Shown piece by piece: positions 6,650 through 13,580 of a stretch of DNA of 14,007 nucleotides. The position numbers and the translations under genes were made by a program. Under the pieces are notes generated by a model. That model did no database searches. It saw only the letters and a program-made list of their open reading frames with translations, and had not been told where the DNA came from. This DNA is from Deltaproteobacteria bacterium (GTDB lineage Bacteria; Desulfobacterota; Desulfomonilia; UBA1062): assembly GCA_020053185.1 (NCBI GenBank), contig JAGVNP010000310.1:1-14007 (forward strand). The letters run 5' to 3'. How positions within the stretch are numbered: the stretch's first letter is position 1; the number at the start of each line of letters is the position of its first letter.

Positions 6650-7492
6650 ATGAGATATGTTTCTCTTTTGTTTATTCTTATCTTTGCCATATCATGCAGC
6701 ACCGCTTCACTGGAATATCGTTCCAATGCTCAATCAGGGAAAGCCGCCGTCAATGGAGTGGAAATCTACTATGAAATATATGGAAGCGGCGATCCGCTGA
6801 TATTGCTCCATGGCGGATTTCATGATGTAACTGCTTGGCGTAATCAGATTCCAGAGTTGTCAAAACACTTTCAAGTAATTGCGGTTGACAGCAGAGGCCA
6901 TGGCGCATCAACCTTTGATGATCAACCTTTCAGCTATGAGCTGCTGACTTCGGACATAATTGCGCTCATGGATTATCTCAAAATTGATCAGGCAGATGTT
7001 GTGGGGTGGAGTGATGGTGCTGTTGTTGCTATTCAAATGGGTATCTATCATCCATCACGCATTAAACATGCAGTCTTAATTGGTGCAACAGTTCAGTATG
7101 AGGATTCACTCAAGCCCCTTGACCAGTGGGTTGTTTCTCAAAAGACTCTTTTCAAGTTGTATGCGAATATGACGTTAAGCAAATACTATAAAGATCGAAA
7201 CCCTCGACCAAAGGATTGGCCTCAAGCAAGAGATAAGGTTTATAACATGTGGCGCGCCGAATGTTATTTCCCGATAAGGCAAGGCGAGGACTGTCTGCAA
7301 CAGATGGCACGTATTAAAGCACCGATGTTGATACTGGTTGGAGAGAAAGAAATGATCCGAAAAGAGCATGCTGAAGCGATTCATAATGCAATTCCAAATT
7401 CCAAACTGATCACCATTGAACATGCCAATCATTTTGTTATGATGCAGAAACCTCAAGAGGTAAATCAGGCTATTCTTGATTTTTTGCAATAA
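6650..7492 (+). CDS. Alpha/beta-hydrolase, probable lipoprotein
   Basis: The product is a 280-residue serine hydrolase of the alpha/beta-fold family, most like enol-lactonases and haloperoxidase-type esterases. The oxyanion segment LLHGGFHD (52-59), VDSRGHGAST (79-88) and the nucleophile elbow GWSDG (119-123, Ser121) are clear. The C-terminal histidine is His261 in HANHF. The acid position reads GEKEM (231-235), so Glu234 replaces the usual Asp. The ATG at 6650 is chosen because it begins a signal peptide with a possible lipobox (IFAISC, Cys16). A longer frame from TTG at 6554 would bury this signal inside and is unlikely. A periplasmic, lipid-anchored location is inferred; the -3 Ala in the lipobox is weaker than Leu. 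The substrate is unknown. It is 121 bp from the next gene, which has its own ribosome site. Confidence 0.85.
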   Translation: MRYVSLLFILIFAISCSTASLEYRSNAQSGKAAVNGVEIYYEIYGSGDPLILLHGGFHDVTAWRNQIPELSKHFQVIAVDSRGHGASTFDDQPFSYELLTSDIIALMDYLKIDQADVVGWSDGAVVAIQMGIYHPSRIKHAVLIGATVQYEDSLKPLDQWVVSQKTLFKLYANMTLSKYYKDRNPRPKDWPQARDKVYNMWRAECYFPIRQGEDCLQQMARIKAPMLILVGEKEMIRKEHAEAIHNAIPNSKLITIEHANHFVMMQKPQEVNQAILDFLQ

Positions 7493-7613
7493 AGAGTCAT
7501 GATTTTGTGCCAATAGAAAATCTTGCCAACCAAAACCTTGCTTTTTGCAGGTATTGCTTTTTTAGGAAGATACATTTACAAAGGCAGGATATCCCTGAAT
7601 TAAGGAGGTTGTA

Positions 7614-8579
7614 ATGAAAATCGAAGAGATCACGTTAGAAAAGATGGATGTAAAGAAATTTATTGAAGACAAGATAAATGAGATAGCGCAAACAGTAGGC
7701 TCTGGCACTGCAATCAATGCGCTTTCAGGTGGTGTAGATTCTTCTGTGGTGACCATGCTTGGCCACAGGGCTTTGGGGGATAAGCTGAAGACTTATTTTG
7801 TTGAAAACGGTCTTATGCGGCATAATGAGCCCCAGCAGATCGCTACCAAATTCAAGGAACTTGGAGTGGGGATCGAGATCGTGGATGCAAAAGAAGAATT
7901 TTTTGGTGCATTGAAAGGGGTTGTTGATCCTGAGCAGAAAAGAGAGGCAATTACCCAGACATTTTATAAAAATGTGTTTGGAAAACTTGTAAAGAAAAGC
8001 GGGGCAAAGCATTTGCTTCACGGCACTATTTATACTGACATAGAAGAGACTGTTGCAGGCATAAAACGGCAGCACAATATTTTTGCACAGATCGGGATCG
8101 ATCCGCAGGAAAGTTTTGGATACAATATTCTGGAGCCATTACTTCAACTGAGAAAGCCTGCAGTGAGAAAGCTGGCTGAGGCTCTTGGGCTGCCTGCTGA
8201 GATATACAACAGGCCTCCGTTTCCTGGCCCTGCCCTGGCAGCGCGGGTGATTGGAGAGGTCACACCCAAGAGGGTGCAGATCGTGCGGCGCGCAACCAGC
8301 ATTGTGGAAGAGGAGTTGTCTTCCAGCGGCGCTTTTCAGTACCTTGCCATACTTCATGAAGACATGGTTACCGGTGTGCGTGAAGGCAAAAGAGATTTCG
8401 GACACCAGATCGAGATACGGTGCTGGGAAAGCACGGACGCAAGAACAGGGTCTCCCACAAGGCTTAGCTATGATCTTCTGGACAAGCTCGCAGACAGGAT
8501 TACATCAGAGATACCTGGCGTGGTGAGCGTGACATACAACATCACGAGAAAGCCGCCATCAACCATAGAGGCTGTCTAG
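7614..8579 (+). CDS. Stand-alone GMP-synthetase-type ATP pyrophosphatase (GuaA C-terminal half, no GATase)
   Basis: The product is homologous to the ATP-PPase plus dimerization domains of GMP synthetase, the half that adenylates XMP and adds ammonia. The PP-loop SGGVDSS is at 38-44. YFVENGLMR (61-69), LLHGTIYTD (134-142), RPPFPGPALAARVIGEVT (200-217) and the closing KPPSTIE (313-319) match GuaA. The 321 residues start directly with this domain, so the glutamine amidotransferase domain is absent. Differences from GuaA include YTDIEET in place of YPDVIES (140-146) and an Ala-Val end in place of Trp-Glu. It may be a split GuaA as in archaea, or a paralogue amidating another substrate. The ATG at 7614 has an AAGGAGG site (7602-7608). 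A GGR-like gene follows after 24 bp. Confidence 0.85.
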   Translation: MKIEEITLEKMDVKKFIEDKINEIAQTVGSGTAINALSGGVDSSVVTMLGHRALGDKLKTYFVENGLMRHNEPQQIATKFKELGVGIEIVDAKEEFFGALKGVVDPEQKREAITQTFYKNVFGKLVKKSGAKHLLHGTIYTDIEETVAGIKRQHNIFAQIGIDPQESFGYNILEPLLQLRKPAVRKLAEALGLPAEIYNRPPFPGPALAARVIGEVTPKRVQIVRRATSIVEEELSSSGAFQYLAILHEDMVTGVREGKRDFGHQIEIRCWESTDARTGSPTRLSYDLLDKLADRITSEIPGVVSVTYNITRKPPSTIEAV

Positions 8580-8603
8580 GGCGTCTTTTTAAGAGGAGTA
8601 AGA

Positions 8604-9743
8604 ATGGCGACACATACGGTAATCGTAATAGGTGCAGGTCCGGCCGGGCTTGGAGCAGCGCTTAGCTTAAGGCGAGAAGGTATAGATGTGACAGTGCTGG
8701 AGGCTCTGGATGAGATCGGACTCCATGCGCGTGGCGAGACCATACGATTCAGTCCTGAAATGGAGGCGCTTATCTATCCGGGCTTTTTCAATAAGCAGGC
8801 GAGGCACCGTGTGAACAAGCGCCGCTATTACTCTCATACAGAAAAAAAACATATAGACCGCACCATCTCTACAGAAAATCTCATTATCCACTGGGCGTCT
8901 TTCATGAATGATATTGCCGATATTGTACGCAAGGCAGGCGCAGAGATCAGAACAGGGGTAAAGGTAACCGCGCTCATCGAAGAGCACAGTGTAATAAAAG
9001 GCGTGAAAATAAAAAAAGCAGACGCTGAAGAAGCCTTATATGCTGACACAGTTTTTTCATGCGGCGGCATTAATGATCCTGGCTCGCTCCATATTGGTCT
9101 TGACCGGACAAAAATCGATTTGCCCATCCATAAGCGTCTGGTCAGAAATTTCGAAGGCCACCAGGATCGTCTCGAGTATTATTTTGATGTAGAACCGGGT
9201 GGTGTTCCCGGAGTCGGGTGTATATTCCCCAGGGGAAATAAAGAGGCAGAGATCTTGCTTACGCCGTTTACCTCTCTTGCAAAAAACGATAATCCGGCTA
9301 GCCAGGTAAAAAACTTTGTGGATGGTTTTGCAGAGAGGCACCAGGTATTTAAAAAATGCATAGAAGGATCTGAAACGTATTATTCACTCAATACATTGGT
9401 CCCAATGGGCGGCGTTCTTACATCGTTTGCACCAAGGCCAGGACTTGTGATGGCAGGTGATGCATTGGGCCATGTGGAGGCGCGTGGCGGAAGCGGCATA
9501 CGAGCAAGTTTTTTACTAGGCTATTCATCAGGAAAGTACAGTGCGCCAGTTATCAGATCGGGCGAGTGGACTCCTGAAAAAATGCATTCCTTTGAAGAAC
9601 AGATGAAGAATGATCCGCAAATGAAATTACTCAAGAAGCATGCCTTGGTTTATGGCACAGCACGTCGCATGATCTTTAAGAGACTCAATACCCCTGAAAA
9701 AATGGATAGCTGGTGGTTTGTGTTGAAAGTCTTGTTGGCCTGA
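8604..9743 (+). CDS. FAD-dependent oxidoreductase, geranylgeranyl-reductase-like
   Basis: The product is a 379-residue flavoprotein with an N-terminal dinucleotide fold VIVIGAGPAGLGAAL (6-20) and an acidic strand end VLEAL (31-35). A second FAD motif, GLVMAGDALGHVEARGGSGI (280-299), contains the GDA core typical of the geranylgeranyl reductase / p-hydroxybenzoate hydroxylase superfamily. GGR members saturate isoprenoid double bonds in lipids, quinones or chlorophyll side chains. Which substrate applies here cannot be told. There is no signal peptide and no clear transmembrane helix, so it is cytoplasmic or peripheral. The ATG at 8604 has AAGAGGAG (8591-8598). With only 24 bp after the GMP-synthetase-like gene, the two are very likely cotranscribed. 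Confidence 0.82.
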   Translation: MATHTVIVIGAGPAGLGAALSLRREGIDVTVLEALDEIGLHARGETIRFSPEMEALIYPGFFNKQARHRVNKRRYYSHTEKKHIDRTISTENLIIHWASFMNDIADIVRKAGAEIRTGVKVTALIEEHSVIKGVKIKKADAEEALYADTVFSCGGINDPGSLHIGLDRTKIDLPIHKRLVRNFEGHQDRLEYYFDVEPGGVPGVGCIFPRGNKEAEILLTPFTSLAKNDNPASQVKNFVDGFAERHQVFKKCIEGSETYYSLNTLVPMGGVLTSFAPRPGLVMAGDALGHVEARGGSGIRASFLLGYSSGKYSAPVIRSGEWTPEKMHSFEEQMKNDPQMKLLKKHALVYGTARRMIFKRLNTPEKMDSWWFVLKVLLA

Positions 9744-9821
9744 TCAGAAAGACCGCCTGACAGCACCTTCAAATTAGCCCTTCTGAAAACAGGGGTTAGT
9801 GCGCACAATTACGTGCATGCA

Positions 9822-10532
9822 ATGGATCGCAAGTTAAAAAATCTTTTGTTAAAAACGGCATTATCCGATACTATAAAGGGCATGAGGCGGGCTCGAAGGA
9901 TAAAAATATGGATATCCGTGATATTTCGAACTCTCCTTGTTCTGGCAGGCGCTGTTGCCATATTGGAACAAAACTGGATGAGCCTGGCAATGCTTTTCAT
10001 CACCCTATTCCTCACATTCCTCCCCTCAATCATTGAAAAAGAATTCAAGTTTGATCTGCCAAGTGAATTCGAGGTGGCAATCCTTATTCTCATCTGCGGG
10101 TCACTCTATCTGGGAGAGATACACGCTTTCTACTACAAAATCTGGTGGTGGGACATTTTCTTGCATGGCTTTTCAGGTATTACCATTGGCGCAATCGGTT
10201 TTACCCTGATCTATATCCTGAACAGGCATACGAATGTTGCAATGAGTTTGAGCCATACATTTGTTGCGATCTTTGCCTTTTGTTTTGCCATGAGTATAGG
10301 CGCTTTGTGGGAGATATTTGAATACATAATGGACGTCACCTTTGGCTTGAATATGCAGAAATCAGGACTCAATGACACAATGGGCGATCTGATGATAACA
10401 GCTGTTTGCGGGTTTTTCGTATCAGTTGTCGGGTACTTCTACATGGAAAAAGACATGAGACCTTTTTTGCGGCTAGAGAGAAAACTGCTGAGGCCGCAAA
10501 CCGTGGAAGTGGTAGAAAATCAAGAAAGATAA
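9822..10532 (+). CDS. DUF2238 / YjdF-like integral membrane protein
   Basis: The polytopic membrane protein has about six hydrophobic segments and the polar motifs I associate with the YjdF/DUF2238 family. WWWDIFLHGFSG places Asp and His at a helix start, ALWEIFEYIMD follows, and LNDTMGDLM comes before the last helix. The family is widespread and its function is not established. Start choice is uncertain. ATG at 9822 gives 236 aa and lacks a well-spaced ribosome site. ATG at 9882 gives 216 aa, close to the length of E. coli YjdF (about 209), begins just before the first helix (MRRARRIKIW) and lies behind a possible promoter. The Lys/Leu-rich stretch between them is either cytoplasmic tail or promoter DNA. 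The gene ends in a hairpin shared with convergent apbE. Confidence 0.78.
   Translation: MDRKLKNLLLKTALSDTIKGMRRARRIKIWISVIFRTLLVLAGAVAILEQNWMSLAMLFITLFLTFLPSIIEKEFKFDLPSEFEVAILILICGSLYLGEIHAFYYKIWWWDIFLHGFSGITIGAIGFTLIYILNRHTNVAMSLSHTFVAIFAFCFAMSIGALWEIFEYIMDVTFGLNMQKSGLNDTMGDLMITAVCGFFVSVVGYFYMEKDMRPFLRLERKLLRPQTVEVVENQER
9846..9874 (+). promoter_or_regulatory. Weak candidate promoter for the DUF2238-like gene
   Basis: TTGTTA (9846-9851), a 17-nt spacer and TACTAT (9869-9874), each 4/6 to consensus, lie 7 nt before the ATG at 9882. If used, the true start would be 9882 and the mRNA leaderless. The signal is weak in AT-rich DNA. Confidence 0.25.
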
Positions 10533-10543
10533 CCAGTGAAGCG

Positions 10544-10621
10544 TTAGGTGTAAGGTATGAGGTATAAGGTGTAGGGTGTTTTTTGTTCCTTGTACCCTGA
10601 ACCTTAAACCTTAGACCTTAC
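10544..10621. terminator. Hairpin of inverted 7-bp repeats between convergent genes
   Basis: The left side carries five units of a 7-bp repeat with the core AGGT/GGGT at 10546, 10553, 10560, 10567 and 10574. The right side carries four complementary units (ACCC/ACCT at 10594, 10601, 10608 and 10615). Arms 10550-10578 and 10593-10621 match at 23 of 29 positions with several G-U pairs in addition, around a 14-nt loop containing TTTTTT. On the + strand the stem is followed by TTTTT (10623-10627), so it can end the DUF2238-like transcript. The right arm includes the apbE stop codon (10618-10620). Confidence 0.65.
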
Positions 10622-11658
10622 GTTTTTATCCTATCCGGACAGTATTTTTTTAAGTAAGCGCTTGCCTGCACTTTTCCTGAAAGATCGATAACCATCCACT
10701 CAATCCCTCTTTCTTCAAGGATGGATTTTGCTTTTTCTATGCCCAGGACAGAGACTGCTGTTGACCATGCATCTGCTTCTATACAGGTAGGTGCAATGAT
10801 GGTGACGCTCATATATTTTTGCGCTGGCCATCCGGTTTTTGGATCTAAAATATGAGAATACCGCTGGCCATCCTGAATGAAATATCGCTCATAGTCGCCT
10901 GATGTGGCAATGGCCTTGTCTTTTATAGGAACAACAGCAATTATGCCAGATTTCCTTGGGTGTTTTATGCCGATACGCCATGTGCGCTTACCAAAACACA
11001 AGATATCACCACCTGCATTGATCAGACCTGTTTTCATTCCCATCGATCGCATCACAGCAACAGCCTTGTCCACCCCATATCCCTCAGCTAATCCTCCGAC
11101 ATCAATGCCCATGCCTTTATCAATGGTCACGGTTGCCCCATCATTACCCAGGTGAATGCCGCTGTCCTGGTTTGAGTTTTTCCATTTAATAAACTCAGCT
11201 TCTGTTGGGATACGGTATGTATGGGTGCCTGAAAAACCCCATGCATCAAGAATAGGCCGCAGGCTGAGGGAAAACGAACCCTGGCTAAGTCTATTTATTC
11301 CCATGCCATATTGGATAACTTCATAGAGTTCTTTATCTTCTGCCATATTGGTCGCATTGAGTTTTGTAACAAGAGAGTTGTTATAGCCGAACTTTGCATC
11401 AATACGTTTAAGCTCTTTATGGCTAGCATCGATTGCAGACATTGCTTCATCTTGTTTGCCTGAAGCCATGATCTCTACAATGGTATCCATGAGAAAAAAC
11501 TTTTCCTGATACACGGCATGCGGCTGTTTCAGCCACACGAATAGTGCAAAAAAGACAAAAACGAGAACGAAAACAGATAAGATTTTTTTCAAAGTTGAAG
11601 GGTTATGGGGAGACGATGTCTCCCCATAAGAGTTATCTTTTTGCGCCTGAGAGCACAT
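10618..11658 (-). CDS. apbE: FAD:protein FMN transferase ApbE, membrane-anchored
   Basis: ApbE attaches FMN through a phosphodiester to Thr/Ser of redox subunits such as those of Rnf, Nqr and related complexes. The 346-residue product shows ApbE motifs in order: LMDTIVEI (56-63), the FAD-binding DVGGLAEGYGVDKA (186-199), NAGGDI (214-219), SGDYERYF (253-260), HILDPKTG (269-276) and the metal-site helix DAWSTAVSVLG (296-306). The usual Lys of GGIAKGY is Glu192. One membrane helix (about 24-44) without a lipobox Cys suggests a signal anchor with the enzyme in the periplasm. The ATG at 11658 overlaps the end of eno by 26 bp and has AGAGGA upstream, inside eno. A perfect 12-bp hairpin lies within codons 10-20. 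No target protein is encoded in this window. Confidence 0.93.
   Translation of the reverse strand: MCSQAQKDNSYGETSSPHNPSTLKKILSVFVLVFVFFALFVWLKQPHAVYQEKFFLMDTIVEIMASGKQDEAMSAIDASHKELKRIDAKFGYNNSLVTKLNATNMAEDKELYEVIQYGMGINRLSQGSFSLSLRPILDAWGFSGTHTYRIPTEAEFIKWKNSNQDSGIHLGNDGATVTIDKGMGIDVGGLAEGYGVDKAVAVMRSMGMKTGLINAGGDILCFGKRTWRIGIKHPRKSGIIAVVPIKDKAIATSGDYERYFIQDGQRYSHILDPKTGWPAQKYMSVTIIAPTCIEADAWSTAVSVLGIEKAKSILEERGIEWMVIDLSGKVQASAYLKKYCPDRIKT
11603..11629. other. Perfect 12-bp hairpin inside the start of apbE, just after eno
   Basis: TTATGGGGAGAC (11603-11614) and GTCTCCCCATAA (11618-11629) are perfect inverted copies with a 3-nt loop. The hairpin lies 4 bp beyond the eno stop on the transcribed side, but inside the apbE reading frame. 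No T-run follows on the minus strand (CCCTTCAACTTTG), so it is a poor Rho-independent terminator. It could stabilise the eno mRNA 3' end or slow entry into apbE. That role is inference. Confidence 0.6.
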
Positions 11659-12922
11659 TCTTTCCTCTGAATAAAGCGCTCTCGACCAATTCTTCTTCTA
11701 TGCGCATTAGTTGATTGTACTTTGCAAGCCTCTCGCTTCTTGATGTTGATCCTGTTTTTATCTGTCCGGCAGAAAGGCCTACAGCCAGGTCTGCAAGCCA
11801 TGAATCTTCTGTCTCTCCTGATCTGTGGGAGATAACTGTTGCAAATCCTGCCCGTTTTGCCGTCTCAATTGTCTGCATGGTCTCGGTAAGTGTGCCGACC
11901 TGATTTACTTTGATGAGGATTGCATTTGCAGATGCTTCCTTTATGCCTTTTTCGAGATACTTTGCAGTGGTGACAAAAAGATCATCTCCTACTATCTGTA
12001 TCTTTGAACCAAGCCGCTCAGTGAGAGCCTTCCAGCCCTTCCAGTCATCCTCGGCAAGGCCATCTTCGATAGATACAATAGGATACATCTTTACCATCTT
12101 TTCATAAAATTCGATCATCTCTTCTGTGGTCTTTATTGGCTTTTTCTCTGCCTTAAGTATGTATTTGCCTTTTTCAAAGAAAGAGCTTGCTGCAGGATCC
12201 ATTGCAATCGCGATATCTTCGCCTGGCTTGTACCCGGCGCGCTCTATTGCCTTTGTGATGAGATCAAGCGGTTCGGTGTTTGATTTGAGATTAGGAGCAA
12301 AACCTCCTTCGTCACCAACTCCCACACTGTATTTCTTTTCAACAAGCACTTCTTTTAATGCATGAAATGTTTCAGTTGCATATCTCATGGCCTCATGAAA
12401 GGTGGGAGCACCGATCGGCGTGATCATGAACTCCTGAAGATCCACATTGTTCTCTGCATGTTTGCCACCGTTAAGAATATTCATCTGAGGCAGAGGCAGC
12501 TCTCTTGCAAATGCGCCACCAAGGTACCGGTAAAGAGGTAGTCCCATAAAATTGGCAGCTGCTTTTGCCACAGCCACAGACACGCCAGTAGTCGCATTTG
12601 CGCCAAGCTTTGATTTTGTGGGTGTGCCATCAAGCTCTAGCAGAATCTCATCCACCCCTATCTGATCCAGGACATCCAGACCGACAAGCTCAGGGGCTAT
12701 TGTATTATTAACATTAGCTACTGCCTTGAGTACGCCTTTACCTCTGTATCTTTTTTTATCGCCATCTCTTAATTCCAGAGCCTCTCGTGCGCCAGTGGAA
12801 GCTCCGGAAGGCACAGCTGCCCGCCCCATTTCACCGCTGGAAAGATACACATCCACTTCCAGGGTCGGATTGCCCCTGGAATCCAAGATCTCTCTTGCAA
12901 CAACATCTAAAATTTCACTCAT
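11633..12922 (-). CDS. eno: Enolase (phosphopyruvate hydratase)
   Basis: Enolase interconverts 2-phosphoglycerate and phosphoenolpyruvate in glycolysis and gluconeogenesis. The 429-residue protein has all landmarks: VPSGASTGAREALELRD (37-53), NGGKHAENN (151-159), GVGDEGGFAPN (201-211, Glu205), the Mg ligands Asp242, Glu286 (SIEDGLAEDDW) and Asp313 (VGDDLFVT), the catalytic Lys338 (LIKVNQ), SHRSGE (365-370) and the closing RSERLAKYNQLMRIEEEL. The ATG at 12922 is preceded by AAGGGGG (12937-12931) at 8 nt. It follows rlpA by 28 bp and overlaps apbE by 26 bp, so it is embedded in an operon plsB-like, rlpA, eno, apbE. Confidence 0.98.
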   Translation of the reverse strand: MSEILDVVAREILDSRGNPTLEVDVYLSSGEMGRAAVPSGASTGAREALELRDGDKKRYRGKGVLKAVANVNNTIAPELVGLDVLDQIGVDEILLELDGTPTKSKLGANATTGVSVAVAKAAANFMGLPLYRYLGGAFARELPLPQMNILNGGKHAENNVDLQEFMITPIGAPTFHEAMRYATETFHALKEVLVEKKYSVGVGDEGGFAPNLKSNTEPLDLITKAIERAGYKPGEDIAIAMDPAASSFFEKGKYILKAEKKPIKTTEEMIEFYEKMVKMYPIVSIEDGLAEDDWKGWKALTERLGSKIQIVGDDLFVTTAKYLEKGIKEASANAILIKVNQVGTLTETMQTIETAKRAGFATVISHRSGETEDSWLADLAVGLSAGQIKTGSTSRSERLAKYNQLMRIEEELVESALFRGKNVLSGAKR

Positions 12923-12950
12923 ATAAAATACCCCCTTATGTTGTGTTTAC

Positions 12951-13580
12951 TTACAATGCCATCACTATGCATGTGACACCTGAAGATTCAAATTTTCTGG
13001 CCATCTTCTCTGCATTATCCATGTTATCAAACTTTCCCATTCTCACCCTGTAGAATTTTTTGTCATGCACCATTACTTCTTCTATACTGGGGCTATAGCC
13101 CATACTTTTGATCTTTTCTGCCATTACAGAGGCATTGTTGTTGTCGATATAAGCGCCAAACTGAAGTGTATATTTGTTTTCAGCGAACAACGGTACATCA
13201 AGCACTTCTATCCTGACTTCGGCAAGACCGGCCTCAACCATATCCAGTTCTTTTGCTGCGCCATATGACATGTCAATAATTCGGTTCCCGACAAAAGGAC
13301 CTCTGTCATTTATAGGAACTATTACGCTCTTTCCGTTTGAGAGATTGGTTACTTTTACCTTTGTGCCTAAAGGGAGAGTCTTGTGGGCAGCGCTCAGTCC
13401 ATACATGTTATAAACTTCGCCGGAAGATGTGGTCTTCCCATGAAAATCCTCTCCATACCATGAGGCTGTCCCTTTCTCCTGCCATCCAGGAGAAGGTATT
13501 CGTGAAATATGAGCACAACCTGTAGCCCACAATAAAACGCTCAATGCAAGTAAGAGAGAAAAAAATCTTTTAGTCTTCAA
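12951..13580 (-). CDS. rlpA: RlpA-type septal lytic transglycosylase lipoprotein with SPOR domain
   Basis: RlpA proteins are outer-membrane lipoproteins that cut glycan strands stripped of peptides at the division septum. The 209-residue precursor has a signal peptide ending in a lipobox (ATGC, Cys22). A double-psi beta-barrel (about 35-126) follows, with GTASWYGEDFHGKTTSSGE (37-55), AHKTLPLGTKVKVTNL (65-80) and NDRGPF (91-96). A C-terminal SPOR domain (about 135-209) with YTLQFGAY and YRVRMGKF binds denuded peptidoglycan. The start is TTG at 13580, chosen because AGGAG (13592-13588) lies 7 nt upstream and the signal peptide begins at once. It overlaps the upstream plsB-like frame by 11 bp. 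Confidence 0.93.
   Translation of the reverse strand: MKTKRFFSLLLALSVLLWATGCAHISRIPSPGWQEKGTASWYGEDFHGKTTSSGEVYNMYGLSAAHKTLPLGTKVKVTNLSNGKSVIVPINDRGPFVGNRIIDMSYGAAKELDMVEAGLAEVRIEVLDVPLFAENKYTLQFGAYIDNNNASVMAEKIKSMGYSPSIEEVMVHDKKFYRVRMGKFDNMDNAEKMARKFESSGVTCIVMAL

Noticed and set aside
7536..7564. Possible terminator after the hydrolase (CCTTGC...GCAGG then T-run)
   Set aside because: The stem is only about five pairs with a bulge and the T-run is separated from it, so it is too weak to call.
9744..9786. TCAGAA...TTCTGA inverted pair after the GGR-like gene
   Set aside because: Six-bp arms 31 nt apart without a T-run are within chance.
10544..10621. CRISPR-like short repeats
   Set aside because: The units are contiguous 7-mers in inverted arrays with no spacers and no cas genes.
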